64,000 bases of DNA from Actinospica robiniae DSM 44927 (GTDB taxonomy: Bacteria > Actinomycetota > Actinomycetes > Streptomycetales > Catenulisporaceae). The stretch covers positions 865,372-929,371 of the forward strand of contig NZ_KI632511.1 in assembly GCF_000504285.1 (NCBI RefSeq), in the 5' to 3' direction. Positions 26,274 to 36,378 of this stretch are shown in pieces; position 1 is the first letter of the stretch; the number at the start of each line of letters is the position of its first letter. Position numbers and translations under genes: made by a program. The notes below the pieces were generated by a model. That model searched no databases, was not told the origin of the DNA, and worked only from the letters and a program-made list of their open reading frames with translations.

Positions 26274-27797
26274 ATGGCCCAAACCCAGACGTCCGCCGCG
26301 CGCGGCGAGTCGGGCGGCGCACCCGCCGATGAGAATCCCCATCACGCCAAGCGCTGGCTGATCCTGGCCGTCATCGGCCTGGCTCAGCTGATGATCGTGC
26401 TCGACGTCACGATCGTGAACATCGCGCTGCCGGACGCGCAGAAGGCGCTGAAGTTCACCGACGGCGACCGGCAGTGGATCGTCACCGCCTACTCGCTCGC
26501 CTTCGGCAGCCTGCTGCTGCTGTTCGGGCGCGTGTCCGACCTGGTCGGGCGGCGGCTGATGTTCCTGGTCGGGCTGGTCGGCTTCGCCGCGGCCTCCGCG
26601 CTCGGCGGCGCGGCGCCCAACTTCGAGGTGCTGGTCACGGCGCGTGCCATCCAGGGCCTGGCGGGCGCGATGCTCGCCCCGGCGGCGCTCTCGCTGCTGA
26701 GCACGACCTTCACCGAGGCGAAGGAGCGGGCCAAGGCGTTCGCCGTGTTCGGCGGCATCGCCGGTTCCGGCGCGGCCATCGGCATGCTGCTCGGCGGCGT
26801 GCTCACCGAGTACCTCAACTGGCGCTGGACCCTGTTCGTCAACGTCGCCATCAGTGTCGTCGCGATCGCCGGCGCCGCCATGCTGATCCCGCGCCAGTCC
26901 AAGACCGAGGACCGGCCGAAGCTCGACATCCTCGGCACCGTGCTGGTCTCGCTCGGTCTGTTCGGCATCGTCTACGGCTTCGCCAACGAGGAGTCGCATT
27001 CCTGGGGCGCGGCGAGCACCTGGGGCTTCCTGGTCGTCGGCGTCGTGCTGATCGTCGCGTTCGTCGCCTGGCAGACGCGCGCCTCGCACCCGCTGCTGCC
27101 GCTGCGCGTGCTGCTCGACCGCAACCGCGGCGGCTCCTACCTGGCGGTGTTCATCACCGGCATCGGCATGTTCGGCGTGTTCCTGTTCCTGACCTACTAC
27201 CTCCAGGCGATCCTGCTCTACTCGCCGGTCAAGACGGGCCTCGCGTTCCTGCCCATGGTCGGCGTTCTGATGGTGACGGCCACGGTCTGCACCACGCAGT
27301 TCTACCCGCGGATCGGCGCGAAGATCCTTGTCTTCCTGGGCATGCTGATCGGCGCCGGCGGCATGGCGTGGCTCACCGGCATCGGGCTCTCGAGCTCTTA
27401 CGCGACGAACATCCTCGGCCCGCTGCTCCTGATCGGCATCGGCATGGGCGCCATCTTCGCGCCGGCGATGAACGCGGCCACCTCCGGCATCGAACCGCAC
27501 GACGCGGGCGTCGCCTCGGCCACGGTCAACACCAGCCAGCAGATCGGCGGCTCGATCGGCACGGCCCTGCTCAACTCGCTGGCCGCCTCGGCGACGACCA
27601 CGTATCTGGCGGGCAAGGGCGCGGCGGCGAAGACCGACCAGATCATCCAGGCGAACGGCGCCATCCACGGCTACATCGTGGCCTTCTGGTGGGCGACGGC
27701 GATCTTCGTCGCCGGCGCGGTCATCTGCGGGCTGATCCTGCGGGCGGGCAAGCCGGATCCGGTGGACCCGGACGCGGTGCCGGCGGTGCACGCGTAG
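26274..27797 (+). CDS. EmrB/QacA-type MFS multidrug exporter (DHA2, 14 TM)
   Basis: A 507-residue proton antiporter with about 14 transmembrane segments. Motif D1 is in helix 1 (LAQLMIVLDVTIVNIALPDAQ), motif A in loop 2-3 (GRVSDLVGRRLMF), and motif C in helix 5 (GIAGSGAAIGMLLGGVLTEYLNWRWTLFVNV). The last loop has PHDAGVASATVNTSQQIGGSIGTALL, typical of DHA2 drug exporters. The ATG at 26274 follows AGGGGA. It is divergent from, and probably repressed by, the TetR gene. The substrate may be an antibiotic or dye. Confidence 0.93.
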   Translation: MAQTQTSAARGESGGAPADENPHHAKRWLILAVIGLAQLMIVLDVTIVNIALPDAQKALKFTDGDRQWIVTAYSLAFGSLLLLFGRVSDLVGRRLMFLVGLVGFAAASALGGAAPNFEVLVTARAIQGLAGAMLAPAALSLLSTTFTEAKERAKAFAVFGGIAGSGAAIGMLLGGVLTEYLNWRWTLFVNVAISVVAIAGAAMLIPRQSKTEDRPKLDILGTVLVSLGLFGIVYGFANEESHSWGAASTWGFLVVGVVLIVAFVAWQTRASHPLLPLRVLLDRNRGGSYLAVFITGIGMFGVFLFLTYYLQAILLYSPVKTGLAFLPMVGVLMVTATVCTTQFYPRIGAKILVFLGMLIGAGGMAWLTGIGLSSSYATNILGPLLLIGIGMGAIFAPAMNAATSGIEPHDAGVASATVNTSQQIGGSIGTALLNSLAASATTTYLAGKGAAAKTDQIIQANGAIHGYIVAFWWATAIFVAGAVICGLILRAGKPDPVDPDAVPAVHA

Positions 27798-27918
27798 GAA
27801 CGGGCCCCGCCCGCGAAATCCGATTCGTGCGACTGCGACTGCGACCGCAACCGCGCCGATTTCGCAGCGCACCGAATACGCACCGCACCAATACGCACAG
27901 CACCCATACGCACCGCCA

Positions 27919-27964
27919 CGATCCCCTCTCCGGGCGCCGTTCACCGCGCCGGGAGAGGGGATCG
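27919..27964. terminator. Terminator hairpin after the MFS exporter
   Basis: Arms CGATCCCCTCTCCGGGCGC (27919-27937) and GCGCCGGGAGAGGGGATCG (27946-27964) pair with one mismatch around an 8-base loop. The preceding 120 bases contain imperfect ATACGCACC-type repeats and no gene. Confidence 0.75.
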
Positions 27965-28010
27965 TCGCGCCAAGGGATGGGCGAGGAGGCTGACATGTCG
28001 TCCGATCCCT

Positions 28011-28016
28011 TATGAT
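28011..28016 (+). promoter_or_regulatory. -10 hexamer TATGAT, leaderless start
   Basis: TATGAT lies 8 bases before the GTG of the cation-transporter gene. A possible CTGACA -35 is at 27990-27995. No ribosome binding site fits, so the transcript is probably leaderless. Confidence 0.5.
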
Positions 28017-28024
28017 CCGGTGCG

Positions 28025-28984
28025 GTGAGTACCTCAGGAGGCAGCAAGGCGGTTGTGGCCGCCCTCAGCTCGAATCTCGCCATCGCCGCGTCGAAATTCG
28101 TCGCGTTCGCCATCTCCGGTTCCTCGTCGATGCTCGCCGAGGGCGTGCACTCGGTGGCGGACTCGGGCAATCAGATCCTGCTGCTGATCGGAGGCCGCAA
28201 GGCCCGCCGCGCCGCGGACGAGGAGCACCCGTTCGGATACGGCCGCGAACGCTATATCTTCGGATTCCTCGTCTCGATCGTGTTGTTCACCGTCGGCGGC
28301 GTCTTCGCGATTTATGAGGGCATTGAAAAAGTCACCCACCCGCACAAACTGGAAGAGTGGTACTGGCCACTCGGCGTGCTGATCTTCGCGATATTCGCCG
28401 AGGGCTACTCCTTCCGCACGGCCGTCCGCGAATCGCGCGAGACCAAGGGCAAGCAGAGCTGGCCCGCCTTCGTGCGCACGGCGAAGGCGCCCGAGCTTCC
28501 GGTGGTGCTGTTCGAGGACTTCGGCGCGCTGATCGGCCTGGCCTTCGCGCTGGCCGGCGTGGGGCTGTCGGTGGCGACGGGTGACGGGGTGTGGGACGGC
28601 GTCGGCACGCTCGCGATCGGCTCGCTGCTGGTGTGCATCGCCCTCGTGCTCTCGATGGAGACGAAGTCGCTGCTGCTCGGCGAGGCCGCGTCGCCGGCGG
28701 CCGTGGCCGGCATCCGGTCCGCGCTGGTCGACGGGGTGAAGGTGACCCGGGTGATCCACATGCGGACGCTGCATCTGGGGCCTGAGGAACTCCTCGTCGC
28801 GGCGAAGATCGCGGTGCGTCCGGAGCTGACGGCGGCGAGTGTGGCGGAGGCGATCAACGCGGCTGAGGCCCGGGTGCGCGCGGCCGAGCCGATCGCCCGG
28901 GTGATCTACCTCGAGCCGGACATCTACAGCGCCGAGGAGGCCGCCCACGGAGCCGATCCGGAGGCGACGCCCGGCGGCCGCTGA
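28025..28984 (+). CDS. Cation diffusion facilitator family transporter
   Basis: A 319-residue protein. The N-terminal membrane domain starts VVAALSSNLAIAASKFVAFAISGSSSMLAEGVHSVADSGNQILLLIG, where the HSVAD motif supplies the metal-site His and Asp of CDF helix 2. DEEHPFGYGRERYIFGF is the loop 2-3 signature. Helix 5 has LFEDFGALIGLAFALAG (ED in place of the usual HxxxD). A cytoplasmic ferredoxin-like domain follows, from about residue 215. The HSxxD/ED pair fits the Mn/Fe/unknown-metal CDF subfamily rather than zinc. Start is GTG. Confidence 0.88.
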   Translation: MSTSGGSKAVVAALSSNLAIAASKFVAFAISGSSSMLAEGVHSVADSGNQILLLIGGRKARRAADEEHPFGYGRERYIFGFLVSIVLFTVGGVFAIYEGIEKVTHPHKLEEWYWPLGVLIFAIFAEGYSFRTAVRESRETKGKQSWPAFVRTAKAPELPVVLFEDFGALIGLAFALAGVGLSVATGDGVWDGVGTLAIGSLLVCIALVLSMETKSLLLGEAASPAAVAGIRSALVDGVKVTRVIHMRTLHLGPEELLVAAKIAVRPELTAASVAEAINAAEARVRAAEPIARVIYLEPDIYSAEEAAHGADPEATPGGR

Positions 28985-29007
28985 CCGGCCGGACCACGAC
29001 CTCCCTT

Positions 29008-29040
29008 GTGCGGCGAGCGCCCTACCGGCGCTCGCCGCAC
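29008..29040. terminator. Terminator between CDF and TldD genes
   Basis: Perfect 14-bp arms GTGCGGCGAGCGCC and GGCGCTCGCCGCAC with loop CTACC, 24 bases after the CDF stop. Confidence 0.8.
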
Positions 29041-29091
29041 TCGTTCCGGCGGCGCGGCGGCGGCGTACTGCACAATGTAGGGGTCAGGTAG

Positions 29092-29097
29092 TAGGTT
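29092..29097 (+). promoter_or_regulatory. -10 hexamer TAGGTT before tldD
   Basis: TAGGTT ends 7 bases before the ATG of tldD, consistent with leaderless transcription. Confidence 0.4.
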
Positions 29098-29104
29098 CGC
29101 TCCT

Positions 29105-30616
29105 ATGCCAAGCCTTGATCCCTCCTTTGCCGCGCTGCCGCTGCGGGAGCTCGCGCGAGCCGCCCTGGACCGGGCCCGCGAGCTCGGCGTCGATCACGCC
29201 GACCTGCGCTCAGAACGCGTTCGCCAACAGACCATCCGCCTGCGCGACGCAGAGCTCGATGGCATTCACGAGACGGTGGACTCCGGACTCTCGGTGCGCG
29301 TCGTGCATCGGGGCACCTGGGGGTTCGCCGCCGGCACCGTGCAGACGCCGGAGGCCGCGGTCCGCCTGGTCGACCAGGCGGTGCGGGTGGCGGAGGTCTC
29401 CGCGCCGGTGAATCAGGAGCCGGTCATCCTCGCGCCGGAGGCCTCGCACGGTGACCGGGAGTGGGTCTCCTCCTACGAGGTGGACCCCTTCGACGTTCCG
29501 GACACCGAGAAGATCGGCCTGCTGGCGGACTGGTCGCGGCGGCTGCTCGCCGCGGACGCGGTGGCGCACGTGGACGCGTCCGTCATAGTGGTCAAGGAGA
29601 ACAAGTTCTACGCCGACACGAACGGCACCACGACCACCCAGCAGCGCGTCCGGCTGCACGCCGAGCTCGAGGCGGTGGCCGTGGACGAGTCCACCGGCGC
29701 GTTCGAGACGATGCGCACGCTGGCCCCGCCGGTGGGACGTGGCTGGGAGTTCCTGCGCGGCGTCGGCTGGGACTGGGACTCCGAGCTGGCCGCGCTGCCG
29801 GCCCTGCTGGCCGAGAAGCTGGCCGCACCCTCGATCGAGGCGGGCGTGTACGACGTCGTCATCGACCCGTCGAACCTGTGGCTGACCATCCACGAGTCCA
29901 TCGGGCACGCGACCGAGCTCGACCGGGCGCTCGGCTACGAGGCCGCCTACGCGGGCACCTCGTTCGCGACTCTGGACAAGCTCGGCAGCCTCGAGTACGG
30001 CTCGCCGGTGATGCACGTGACCGGCGACCGGGTGGTCGAGAACGGTCTGTCCACGGTCGGCTTCGACGACGAAGGCGTCGAGACCCAGCAGTGGGATCTG
30101 ATCAAGGACGGGATCCTGACCGGGTATCAGCTCGACCGGCGCATCGCCCAGCTCAAGGGGCTCAACGGCGGCCGCTCGAACGGGTGCGCCTTCGCCGACT
30201 CGCCGGGACACGCGCCGATCCAGCGGATGGCGAACGTCTCGCTGCAGCCGGTCGCGGACGGCCCCTCCACGGCGGAGCTGATCGCGCAGGTCAAGGACGG
30301 ACTCTACATCCTCGGCGACAAGTCCTGGTCGATCGACATGCAGCGCTACAACTTCCAGTTCACCGGGCAGCGCGCCTTCCGGATCAAGGACGGCAAGCTG
30401 GCCGGGCAGGTCAAGGACTTCGCCTATCAGGCCACGACCACCGACTTCTGGGGTTCGATGGAGGCGGTGGGCGGCCCGGAGACCTACGTCCTGGGCGGTG
30501 CGTTCAACTGCGGCAAGGGCCAGCCCGGGCAGGTCGCGCCGGTCTCGCACGGGTGCCCCTCGGCGCTCTTCCGCGGGGTCCGGATTCTCAACACGGTGCA
30601 GGAGGCGGGCAAGTGA
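29105..30616 (+). CDS. tldD: TldD-type metalloprotease subunit
   Basis: A 503-residue member of the TldD/PmbA family (U62). The zinc-binding HExxxH motif is in LTIHESIGHATELD, with the first His near residue 263. The C-terminus contains GRSNGCAFADSPGHAPIQRMANVSLQPV and the conserved Cys region VSHGCPSALFRG. TldD is the catalytic half of the TldD/TldE heterodimer, which degrades unfolded peptides. In E. coli it matures microcin B17 and degrades CcdA. The next gene, tldE, overlaps by 4 bases (GTGA). Confidence 0.93.
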   Translation: MPSLDPSFAALPLRELARAALDRARELGVDHADLRSERVRQQTIRLRDAELDGIHETVDSGLSVRVVHRGTWGFAAGTVQTPEAAVRLVDQAVRVAEVSAPVNQEPVILAPEASHGDREWVSSYEVDPFDVPDTEKIGLLADWSRRLLAADAVAHVDASVIVVKENKFYADTNGTTTTQQRVRLHAELEAVAVDESTGAFETMRTLAPPVGRGWEFLRGVGWDWDSELAALPALLAEKLAAPSIEAGVYDVVIDPSNLWLTIHESIGHATELDRALGYEAAYAGTSFATLDKLGSLEYGSPVMHVTGDRVVENGLSTVGFDDEGVETQQWDLIKDGILTGYQLDRRIAQLKGLNGGRSNGCAFADSPGHAPIQRMANVSLQPVADGPSTAELIAQVKDGLYILGDKSWSIDMQRYNFQFTGQRAFRIKDGKLAGQVKDFAYQATTTDFWGSMEAVGGPETYVLGGAFNCGKGQPGQVAPVSHGCPSALFRGVRILNTVQEAGK

Positions 30617-32022
30617 CCGGGCAGGTTTCCCCCCAGCAGCTGGCCGAGCGGGCGCTCGGGCACTCCCGGGCCGACGGCGCGGTGGTCCTGGTCGAGGAGG
30701 ACTCGACGGCCAACCTGCGCTGGGCCAACAACACCCTGACGACCAACGGCGTCGCGGCCGACCGCCGTGTCACGGTCATCTCCACGGTCGCCGGCACGAC
30801 CGGCACCGCGGCCGCCGCGGTGACCCAGGCCGGGATCGACGAGGACACGCTCGAGTCGCTGGTGCGCGCGAGCGAGCAGGCGGCCCGCGACGCCGGTCCC
30901 GCCCCGGACGCCCGCGCGCTGGTCGGTCCGGCGGAGGCGGGCGCGGCGCAGGGCGCGCGCTGGGAGGAGGCCGCCGCGTCGACCGACATCGAGGTCTTCG
31001 CCGGCCTCGCCCCGGCGCTCGGCGAGGCGTTCGAGGCGGCGCGTTCGACCGGGCAGCTGCTGTTCGGCTTCGCCGAGCACACGGTGGTCTCGACGTATCT
31101 GGCTTCGAGCACCGGCCTGCGGCTGCGGCACGACCAGCCCACCGGCAAGCTCGAGCTGAACGCGAAGAGCCCTGACTTCGTGCGCTCGGCGTGGGGCGGC
31201 GTGGCGACGCGCGACTTCACCGATGTGGACGTGGTCGCGCTGGCCGGCGACCTGAGCCGGCGGCTGGAGTGGCAGAAGCGGAGGATCGAACTTCCGGCGG
31301 GGCGCTACGAGACGGTGCTGCCGGCGACGGCCGTCGCCGATCTGATGATCTACCTGTACTGGACCGCCTCGGCCCGGGACGCGGCGGACGGGCGCACCGT
31401 CTTCTCGTCCGCGGGTACGGCCTCGCGCACGAAGGCGGGCCAGCGCGTCGGCGGTTCCGGGGTGCGGCTGTGGTCGGACCCGTCGGCCGCCGGCATCGAG
31501 TGCGCGCCGTTCATCACGACCGCCAGTTCCAGCTCGAGCTCGTCGGTGTTCGACAACGGCCTGCCGCTGGGGAGCACCGACTGGATCCGCGACGGCGTGC
31601 TCGAGCACCTGCTGACCACGCGTCAGTCGGCCGAGGAGACCGGTCTGGCGATGACGGGTCCCGTGGACAACCTGCTCCTCGAGGCCGGCGGCAGCGGCGG
31701 GGTGGAGGACGTGACCCGGTCCACCCAGGACGGTCTGCTGCTCACCTGCCTGTGGTACATCCGCGAAGTGGATCCGCAGTCGCTGCTGCTGACCGGGCTG
31801 ACCCGCGACGGGGTCTACCGGGTGGAGGGCGGCGAGGTGACCGGCGTGGTGAACAACTTCCGGTTCAACGAGTCCCCGGTCGACATCCTCAGCCGGATCA
31901 GCGCGGCGGGAGCGACCGAGAACACGCTGCCGCGAGAGTGGAATGATTACTTCACCCGTACATCAATGCCCGCACTGAGGATCGCGGACTTCAACATGTC
32001 CTCGGTGTCCAAGGCGAACTGA
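30613..32022 (+). CDS. tldE: TldE/PmbA-type protease subunit
   Basis: A 469-residue partner subunit without the HExxxH motif. The GTG start overlaps the tldD stop. Conserved features include [28 protein letters not shown]-like [19 protein letters not shown], and the C-terminal [52 protein letters not shown], typical of actinobacterial TldE. Together with TldD it forms a cytosolic heterodimeric peptidase. A terminator hairpin follows at 32046-32084. Confidence 0.93.
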   Translation: MTGQVSPQQLAERALGHSRADGAVVLVEEDSTANLRWANNTLTTNGVAADRRVTVISTVAGTTGTAAAAVTQAGIDEDTLESLVRASEQAARDAGPAPDARALVGPAEAGAAQGARWEEAAASTDIEVFAGLAPALGEAFEAARSTGQLLFGFAEHTVVSTYLASSTGLRLRHDQPTGKLELNAKSPDFVRSAWGGVATRDFTDVDVVALAGDLSRRLEWQKRRIELPAGRYETVLPATAVADLMIYLYWTASARDAADGRTVFSSAGTASRTKAGQRVGGSGVRLWSDPSAAGIECAPFITTASSSSSSSVFDNGLPLGSTDWIRDGVLEHLLTTRQSAEETGLAMTGPVDNLLLEAGGSGGVEDVTRSTQDGLLLTCLWYIREVDPQSLLLTGLTRDGVYRVEGGEVTGVVNNFRFNESPVDILSRISAAGATENTLPREWNDYFTRTSMPALRIADFNMSSVSKAN

Positions 32023-32045
32023 GTCCGGTTCGCAGCGGCTCGTCG

Positions 32046-32084
32046 CGGCCGAGCGGTCGGGGTGACGCCCTGACCGCTCGGCCG
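32046..32084. terminator. Terminator between convergent tldE and SARP genes
   Basis: 13-bp arms CGGCCGAGCGGTC and GACCGCTCGGCCG flank a 13-base loop. Rightward reading gives a TTTCTAG tail, so it ends the tldDE transcript. Confidence 0.8.
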
Positions 32085-32087
32085 TTT

Positions 32088-35000
32088 CTAGCCGAGCTGG
32101 GCGAGCACCTGCTCGGCCGTGCGCTGTCCGGCGCGATACCCGCTTTCCCGGGCCATCTCGGCGCCGATGCGGGCGTGTGCCAGAGCTCTGGCACGCCTGC
32201 CGAAGACGGCGTGCGACTGCGCGAGTTCCAGGTGCGCGTCCGCGATCTGCACGCGGTGGCCGGACTTCTGCACCAATCGCAGGGCCCTGGCAGCTGCCCG
32301 CACGGCGGCCCCGGCCTGGGACGCGGCGCGTTCGCAGGCGGCGATGCCGATCAGCGCGCGGGCCGAGTGCCACGAGTCTCCGGCCGTCTCGCCGTAAGAC
32401 AGAACCCGTTCATACCAGCCGCGCGCGGTGCCGGCGCGCCCCTGGACGAGGTCGAACCAGCCTGCGTGCAACGAGGTCAGTGCATTGAGTTTGGCCAGAC
32501 CGACGATCTCGACGAGTTGCCAGGCGTGGTCCAAGCGCTCCTGGGCCTCCGCATACTCCCCGACGTCGCACGCCACGCCGATCAGGGTGGCCTCGGCTAC
32601 GCAGGTGAAGTAGCGCTCGCCCGTCTCCCGGCCGATCCGCACCGCGTCGAACAGCTGCTCCCGGGCCTGCCCGGGCTGGCCGAGGTCACGGTAGGCCGCG
32701 CCGAGCCCGGTGTGCAGACTGACCATGGCGGCGCGCGGGCCGATCAGGGCTCGTATCCGCAGCGCTTCGCGCATCAGCTCCACGCCCTCGCGCGGCCGCC
32801 CCGACACCGAGAGCAGGAGGCCCAGATTCGTCAGGGCCAGGGCTTCGCCGTCCTTGTTCCCGGCTTCTCGCATGATCCTGATGTTGTGCCGGAAGGCCTC
32901 TGCCGCCTCTTGGAGCCGCCCGCTCTGGGTCTGGATGACTCCGAGGTTGTTGAGCGCCACGCCTTGGGCGTCTCCCCAACCCAGGACCTCGCTGAGCTTT
33001 GCGCTGCGGTGCAGGTGCCGGGCCGCGGTCGACAGGTCGCCGATGGCCTCGGCCGCCAAGGCCAGTGTGAAGCCAGCGGCGGCTTCGCCGAGCCGGTCCC
33101 CGCCTTCGCGGGCGGCGGACAGCGCCGTGATGCCCGCCTCGAGCATCGGTCGGGCCAGCCACCGCGCCATGAGATGCGGCCGGTAGGCGAACGCCAGCCG
33201 CCAGGCCTCACCCGGCGCTCCGTGGTCCGCGGCGTGCTCGATGACGGCAGTGATATTCGGATACTCGGCGTCGAGCCAGGCCTGTGCGGCACCCGTGTCG
33301 GCGAAACTGCCGCGCACCGGCACGGGCGGTTCGTCCGGCAGCCGCAGTGCATGCGGGTAAGCAGCCTGACACGCCGCACGCACCGCCGCCAGGTACCACG
33401 CGGCGAGCCGATGCGCGGGTGCTTCGACCGGGCCGGCCGCCACCGCCGAGTCGCGCGCGTACGCCTGGAGCAGGCTGTGCAGCGCGTACCGGCCGTCCCG
33501 GCCACGCTTATGCACCAGGTTCGCGGCGCAGAGCCGTTGCAGCCGCTGCTCGGCCTCCTCCAGGCCAATCCCGGCCAGCGCGGCCGCGGCGCCCGCGCCG
33601 AAGTCCGAGCCGGGCACCAGGCCGAGTAGGCGGAACAATTCCTGCTCGGGGGAGGAGAGCGCGTCGTAGGAAAGCTGGAATGCCGCGCGCACATGGGGAT
33701 CCGGGTCTCCCGGCTCGTCCAGTGCACGCAGCCATGCGTCCGTCTCCAACAGTGCGACGTAGGCTTCGACCGAGTCGGCCGGCTGTGTCCCGAGGAACGC
33801 GGCCGCGATCCGCAACGCGAGTGGAAGGCAGCCGCACGCCCGAGCCAGCCGCTGCGCCTGCGCCTTCGTGCACGCGTTGCCGAGCAGTTGACCGAGCAGA
33901 TCCACGGCCTCGTCGATACTGAGTTCGTCTGCTGCGATGTCCCAGGCGCCGTTGCGCGCGACCAGTCCGTAGAGCGGTTCGCGGCTGGTGACCAGGACCG
34001 CGCTGCCGAGCGAGCCGGGAATGAGGGGCCTGATCTGCTCCGGATCGCGCGCGTTGTCGAGAACGATCAGGAGCCTGCGATCTGCGGCCTCGGCGCGGAA
34101 GAGCGCCACCGCCTCGTCCAGGTCGCCGGGAATCCGGTCGGCCGGAAGGCCGAGCGCCCGCAGTATCGCGCCCAGGGCGGCCAGCGGCGCGACCGGGGGC
34201 TGGTGCGAATGCCCGCGCAGATCGAGGAAGAGCTGCCCGTCCGGGAATCGGGAGACCGACCGCCTGGCCCAGCGCACGGCGAGTTGCGTCTTCCCGCAGC
34301 CGCCGGCCCCGCTGATGACCGCGAGGCCGCTCGCCGCCGGGCCGGGCAGAAGGTGGCGGTCGAGCTCGTCGAGCTGAGCGGACCGGCCGACGAACCCTGA
34401 GATGCCGACGGGCAGCTGGGCGGGCACACTCCGGCGTTCGTCGTCAGACGGTATCCGGGAGCGAGCCGAGCGCTCCGGCCGGCCGGTGCGCTCGTCAAGA
34501 ATCAGTGTCCTGATGGTGGCGAGCTCCCGGCCCGGATCCACGCCCAGTTCATCGCGCAGTTGGACCCGCACCCGCGCGTAGAGTTCGGAGGCTGCGTCGC
34601 GTCGCCCCGACTCGGCCAACGCGGCGATCAATCGAGCGGCCAGGCCTTCGTGCAGAGGCTCGGTGGCAAACAGGGTTCTGAGAACCGGCACGGCCTGCGC
34701 CGACAGACCCAGCCGCATCGCGCAATCCGCGTGGGCCAAGGCGACCGCGACCCGCCGCTGCGCCACCTCCAGCAGCGCCGGATGCCCGGCGAACACCTCG
34801 GCCAGGTCGGCCAGCACCGCGCCGTGGGCGAGATGCAGGGCCCTGCCGAACAGGTCGAAAGCCAGCTGCGGCCGACGCGGCTTCTCCGCCGACCCCTGGC
34901 CGGCCAGAGCGTCGAACTCGAGCAGGTCGAGCCGTTCGGCGGGCAGCTCCAGCCGATAGCAGCCCGGCTGCGAGACCACGATCCCGGTGCCCACGACGGT

Positions 35001-35297
35001 GCGCAGCCGCGAGACGTGGGAGTACAGCAGGTTCCGGGCACCGTTCGGCGCCGCGTCGTCCCACAGCGTCCGCACGATCTCCTCGTGCGGGACCGGCCGA
35101 CCCGGATGCAGCGCCAGCAGAGCCAGCAGCCTGCGTTGCTTGGCCGAGCGCAGCGGCACGCTCGCACCGCCGCGAGTGATCGTGAGCGGACCGAAGATCC
35201 GCACCGTCACCGGCTCGAGGGGCAGGCCCGGTTCGCGCGCCGGAGCGAGCGTGCCGGAACCGCCACGGGCACGGCCCGCGGCCTTCATCGTCGTCAT
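32088..35297 (-). CDS. AfsR/SARP-type regulator with NB-ARC and TPR domains
   Basis: A 1,069-residue signal-transduction ATPase. About residues 30-110 form an OmpR-like winged helix (VRIFGPLTITRGGASVPLRSAKQRRLLALLALHPGRPVPHEEIV). A bacterial transcriptional activation domain follows to about 255, ending in RVQLRDELGVDPGRELATI. The NB-ARC ATPase has Walker A GAGGCGKT near 331-338 and RRLLIVLDNARDPEQIRPL (Walker B). Winged-helix and TPR repeats fill about 700-1060 (for example GVALNNLGVIQTQSGRLQEAAEAFRHNI). The family activates secondary-metabolism genes; no biosynthetic cluster is visible here, so it may be pleiotropic like AfsR. ATG at 35297 is preferred over upstream starts because the DNA-binding domain begins soon after. 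Confidence 0.92.
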   Translation of the reverse strand: MTTMKAAGRARGGSGTLAPAREPGLPLEPVTVRIFGPLTITRGGASVPLRSAKQRRLLALLALHPGRPVPHEEIVRTLWDDAAPNGARNLLYSHVSRLRTVVGTGIVVSQPGCYRLELPAERLDLLEFDALAGQGSAEKPRRPQLAFDLFGRALHLAHGAVLADLAEVFAGHPALLEVAQRRVAVALAHADCAMRLGLSAQAVPVLRTLFATEPLHEGLAARLIAALAESGRRDAASELYARVRVQLRDELGVDPGRELATIRTLILDERTGRPERSARSRIPSDDERRSVPAQLPVGISGFVGRSAQLDELDRHLLPGPAASGLAVISGAGGCGKTQLAVRWARRSVSRFPDGQLFLDLRGHSHQPPVAPLAALGAILRALGLPADRIPGDLDEAVALFRAEAADRRLLIVLDNARDPEQIRPLIPGSLGSAVLVTSREPLYGLVARNGAWDIAADELSIDEAVDLLGQLLGNACTKAQAQRLARACGCLPLALRIAAAFLGTQPADSVEAYVALLETDAWLRALDEPGDPDPHVRAAFQLSYDALSSPEQELFRLLGLVPGSDFGAGAAAALAGIGLEEAEQRLQRLCAANLVHKRGRDGRYALHSLLQAYARDSAVAAGPVEAPAHRLAAWYLAAVRAACQAAYPHALRLPDEPPVPVRGSFADTGAAQAWLDAEYPNITAVIEHAADHGAPGEAWRLAFAYRPHLMARWLARPMLEAGITALSAAREGGDRLGEAAAGFTLALAAEAIGDLSTAARHLHRSAKLSEVLGWGDAQGVALNNLGVIQTQSGRLQEAAEAFRHNIRIMREAGNKDGEALALTNLGLLLSVSGRPREGVELMREALRIRALIGPRAAMVSLHTGLGAAYRDLGQPGQAREQLFDAVRIGRETGERYFTCVAEATLIGVACDVGEYAEAQERLDHAWQLVEIVGLAKLNALTSLHAGWFDLVQGRAGTARGWYERVLSYGETAGDSWHSARALIGIAACERAASQAGAAVRAAARALRLVQKSGHRVQIADAHLELAQSHAVFGRRARALAHARIGAEMARESGYRAGQRTAEQVLAQLG

Positions 35298-35664
35298 ACC
35301 CACCGTCCCCGTCAGGAGCGGCAGTGCGCCCGGGAGGCGGGTCGTGGACGCGGCGGTTCGCCGTGCCCTGCGCCCGTCTGCGGAGACCGGCCCCACTGCC
35401 GGTTCCGTCCGCGGCCCTGCCCTGGTTCCACCTTCGCCGTCTCTGCCTTTCCGCCGCTGCCTGCCGCCCGCCGCCGGGGAACGGGGTCGACTCCCGTCCG
35501 GTTCCGCTGGGTCAGCGCAGTCTCACTGAGCGTGCCCGCGGCGGCCGCGTGCGTCAAGCTGTCCGTCAGCCTACTGCCGAATCAGGGTAGAAGAACACGA
35601 ACACAAGTTCGCAGGGCACTGCGATGTCGGGCGGGCGGCCGGCGCGCGCCGGCGTCCGTCGGCC
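35298..35664. other. 367-bp interval between SARP and HAD genes
   Basis: No protein pattern is recognised on either strand, and the frames present are low-complexity Arg/Pro-rich shadows. It should contain the promoter of the SARP gene. Confidence 0.4.
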
Positions 35665-36372
35665 TCAGTCGGCGGTGAGCTCGGCGATCAGCGCCGGGAT
35701 CTCGGCCAGCGCGGCCACCCGCATCCCGGCCCATTCGGCCGGCCGGTCGAACGCCCTGTGCTCGGCCCAGTCCGGTCCGGCCAGCATCACCGGATGCATG
35801 CCGACGGCGGCCGCCCCGGGGAGCTCGCCCCCGCCGCCGTCACCCACGTAAAGGCAGGACTCCGGCGCCACGCCGAGCCGCTCCGCGGCCGTGCGGAACA
35901 GCCGCGGATCGGGTTTGCAGGCGCCCTCGGAGCTGGAGAAGACCGTCGCGTCGAACAGCGGCGCGAACTCGAACTCCGCCCACAGGTCCGGCAGTTCGGG
36001 CGTGCAGTCGCTGACCAGCGCGATCTTCAGTCCGTCCGCGCGCAGGGCGCGCAGGGTGGGCAGCGCGTCCGGCCGCAAGTCGGCCACATCCCGGTAAGCG
36101 GCCAGGCGGGCCGCGACCGCGGCGGTCAACTGCTCGTCGCTGGGGGAGAGCCCGAGGTCCGCGGCGACCTTGCGGAAGGTCTCGTGCACCGAGCCGAGCC
36201 CGCCGACCACGCGTTCGGACCAGGTGGCGTCGAGCGCCGCGACCCAGGCCTCGGCCGGGATCCCCAGCGGCTCGGCGCAGACCGCCTTCTGCGCGTCCCA
36301 GTACGCCTGCGGCCGGCTCGGGGTGAGCGTGCCGTACATGTCGAAGATCACTGCGGAGATCGGGACTGCCAC
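35665..36372 (-). CDS. HAD-superfamily hydrolase
   Basis: A 235-residue HAD phosphatase/dehalogenase-like protein. Motif I is AVIFDMYGT (nucleophile Asp; the second position is Tyr, as in 2-haloacid-dehalogenase-type members). Motif II is ALVSDC (Ser/Asp). The motif III Lys is in SEGACKPDPRLF, and motif IV is LYVGDGGGGELPGA. The GTG start lies 6 bases after a TAGGGT hexamer, so the gene is probably leaderless. Substrate unknown. Confidence 0.87.
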   Translation of the reverse strand: MAVPISAVIFDMYGTLTPSRPQAYWDAQKAVCAEPLGIPAEAWVAALDATWSERVVGGLGSVHETFRKVAADLGLSPSDEQLTAAVAARLAAYRDVADLRPDALPTLRALRADGLKIALVSDCTPELPDLWAEFEFAPLFDATVFSSSEGACKPDPRLFRTAAERLGVAPESCLYVGDGGGGELPGAAAVGMHPVMLAGPDWAEHRAFDRPAEWAGMRVAALAEIPALIAELTAD

Positions 36373-36378
36373 GACGCG

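Noticed and set aside
35665-36372. Tyr at the second position of the HAD motif I (DMYGT) as a defect
   Set aside because: DxYGT is normal in 2-haloacid-dehalogenase-type HAD proteins, so it is not a sign of inactivation.
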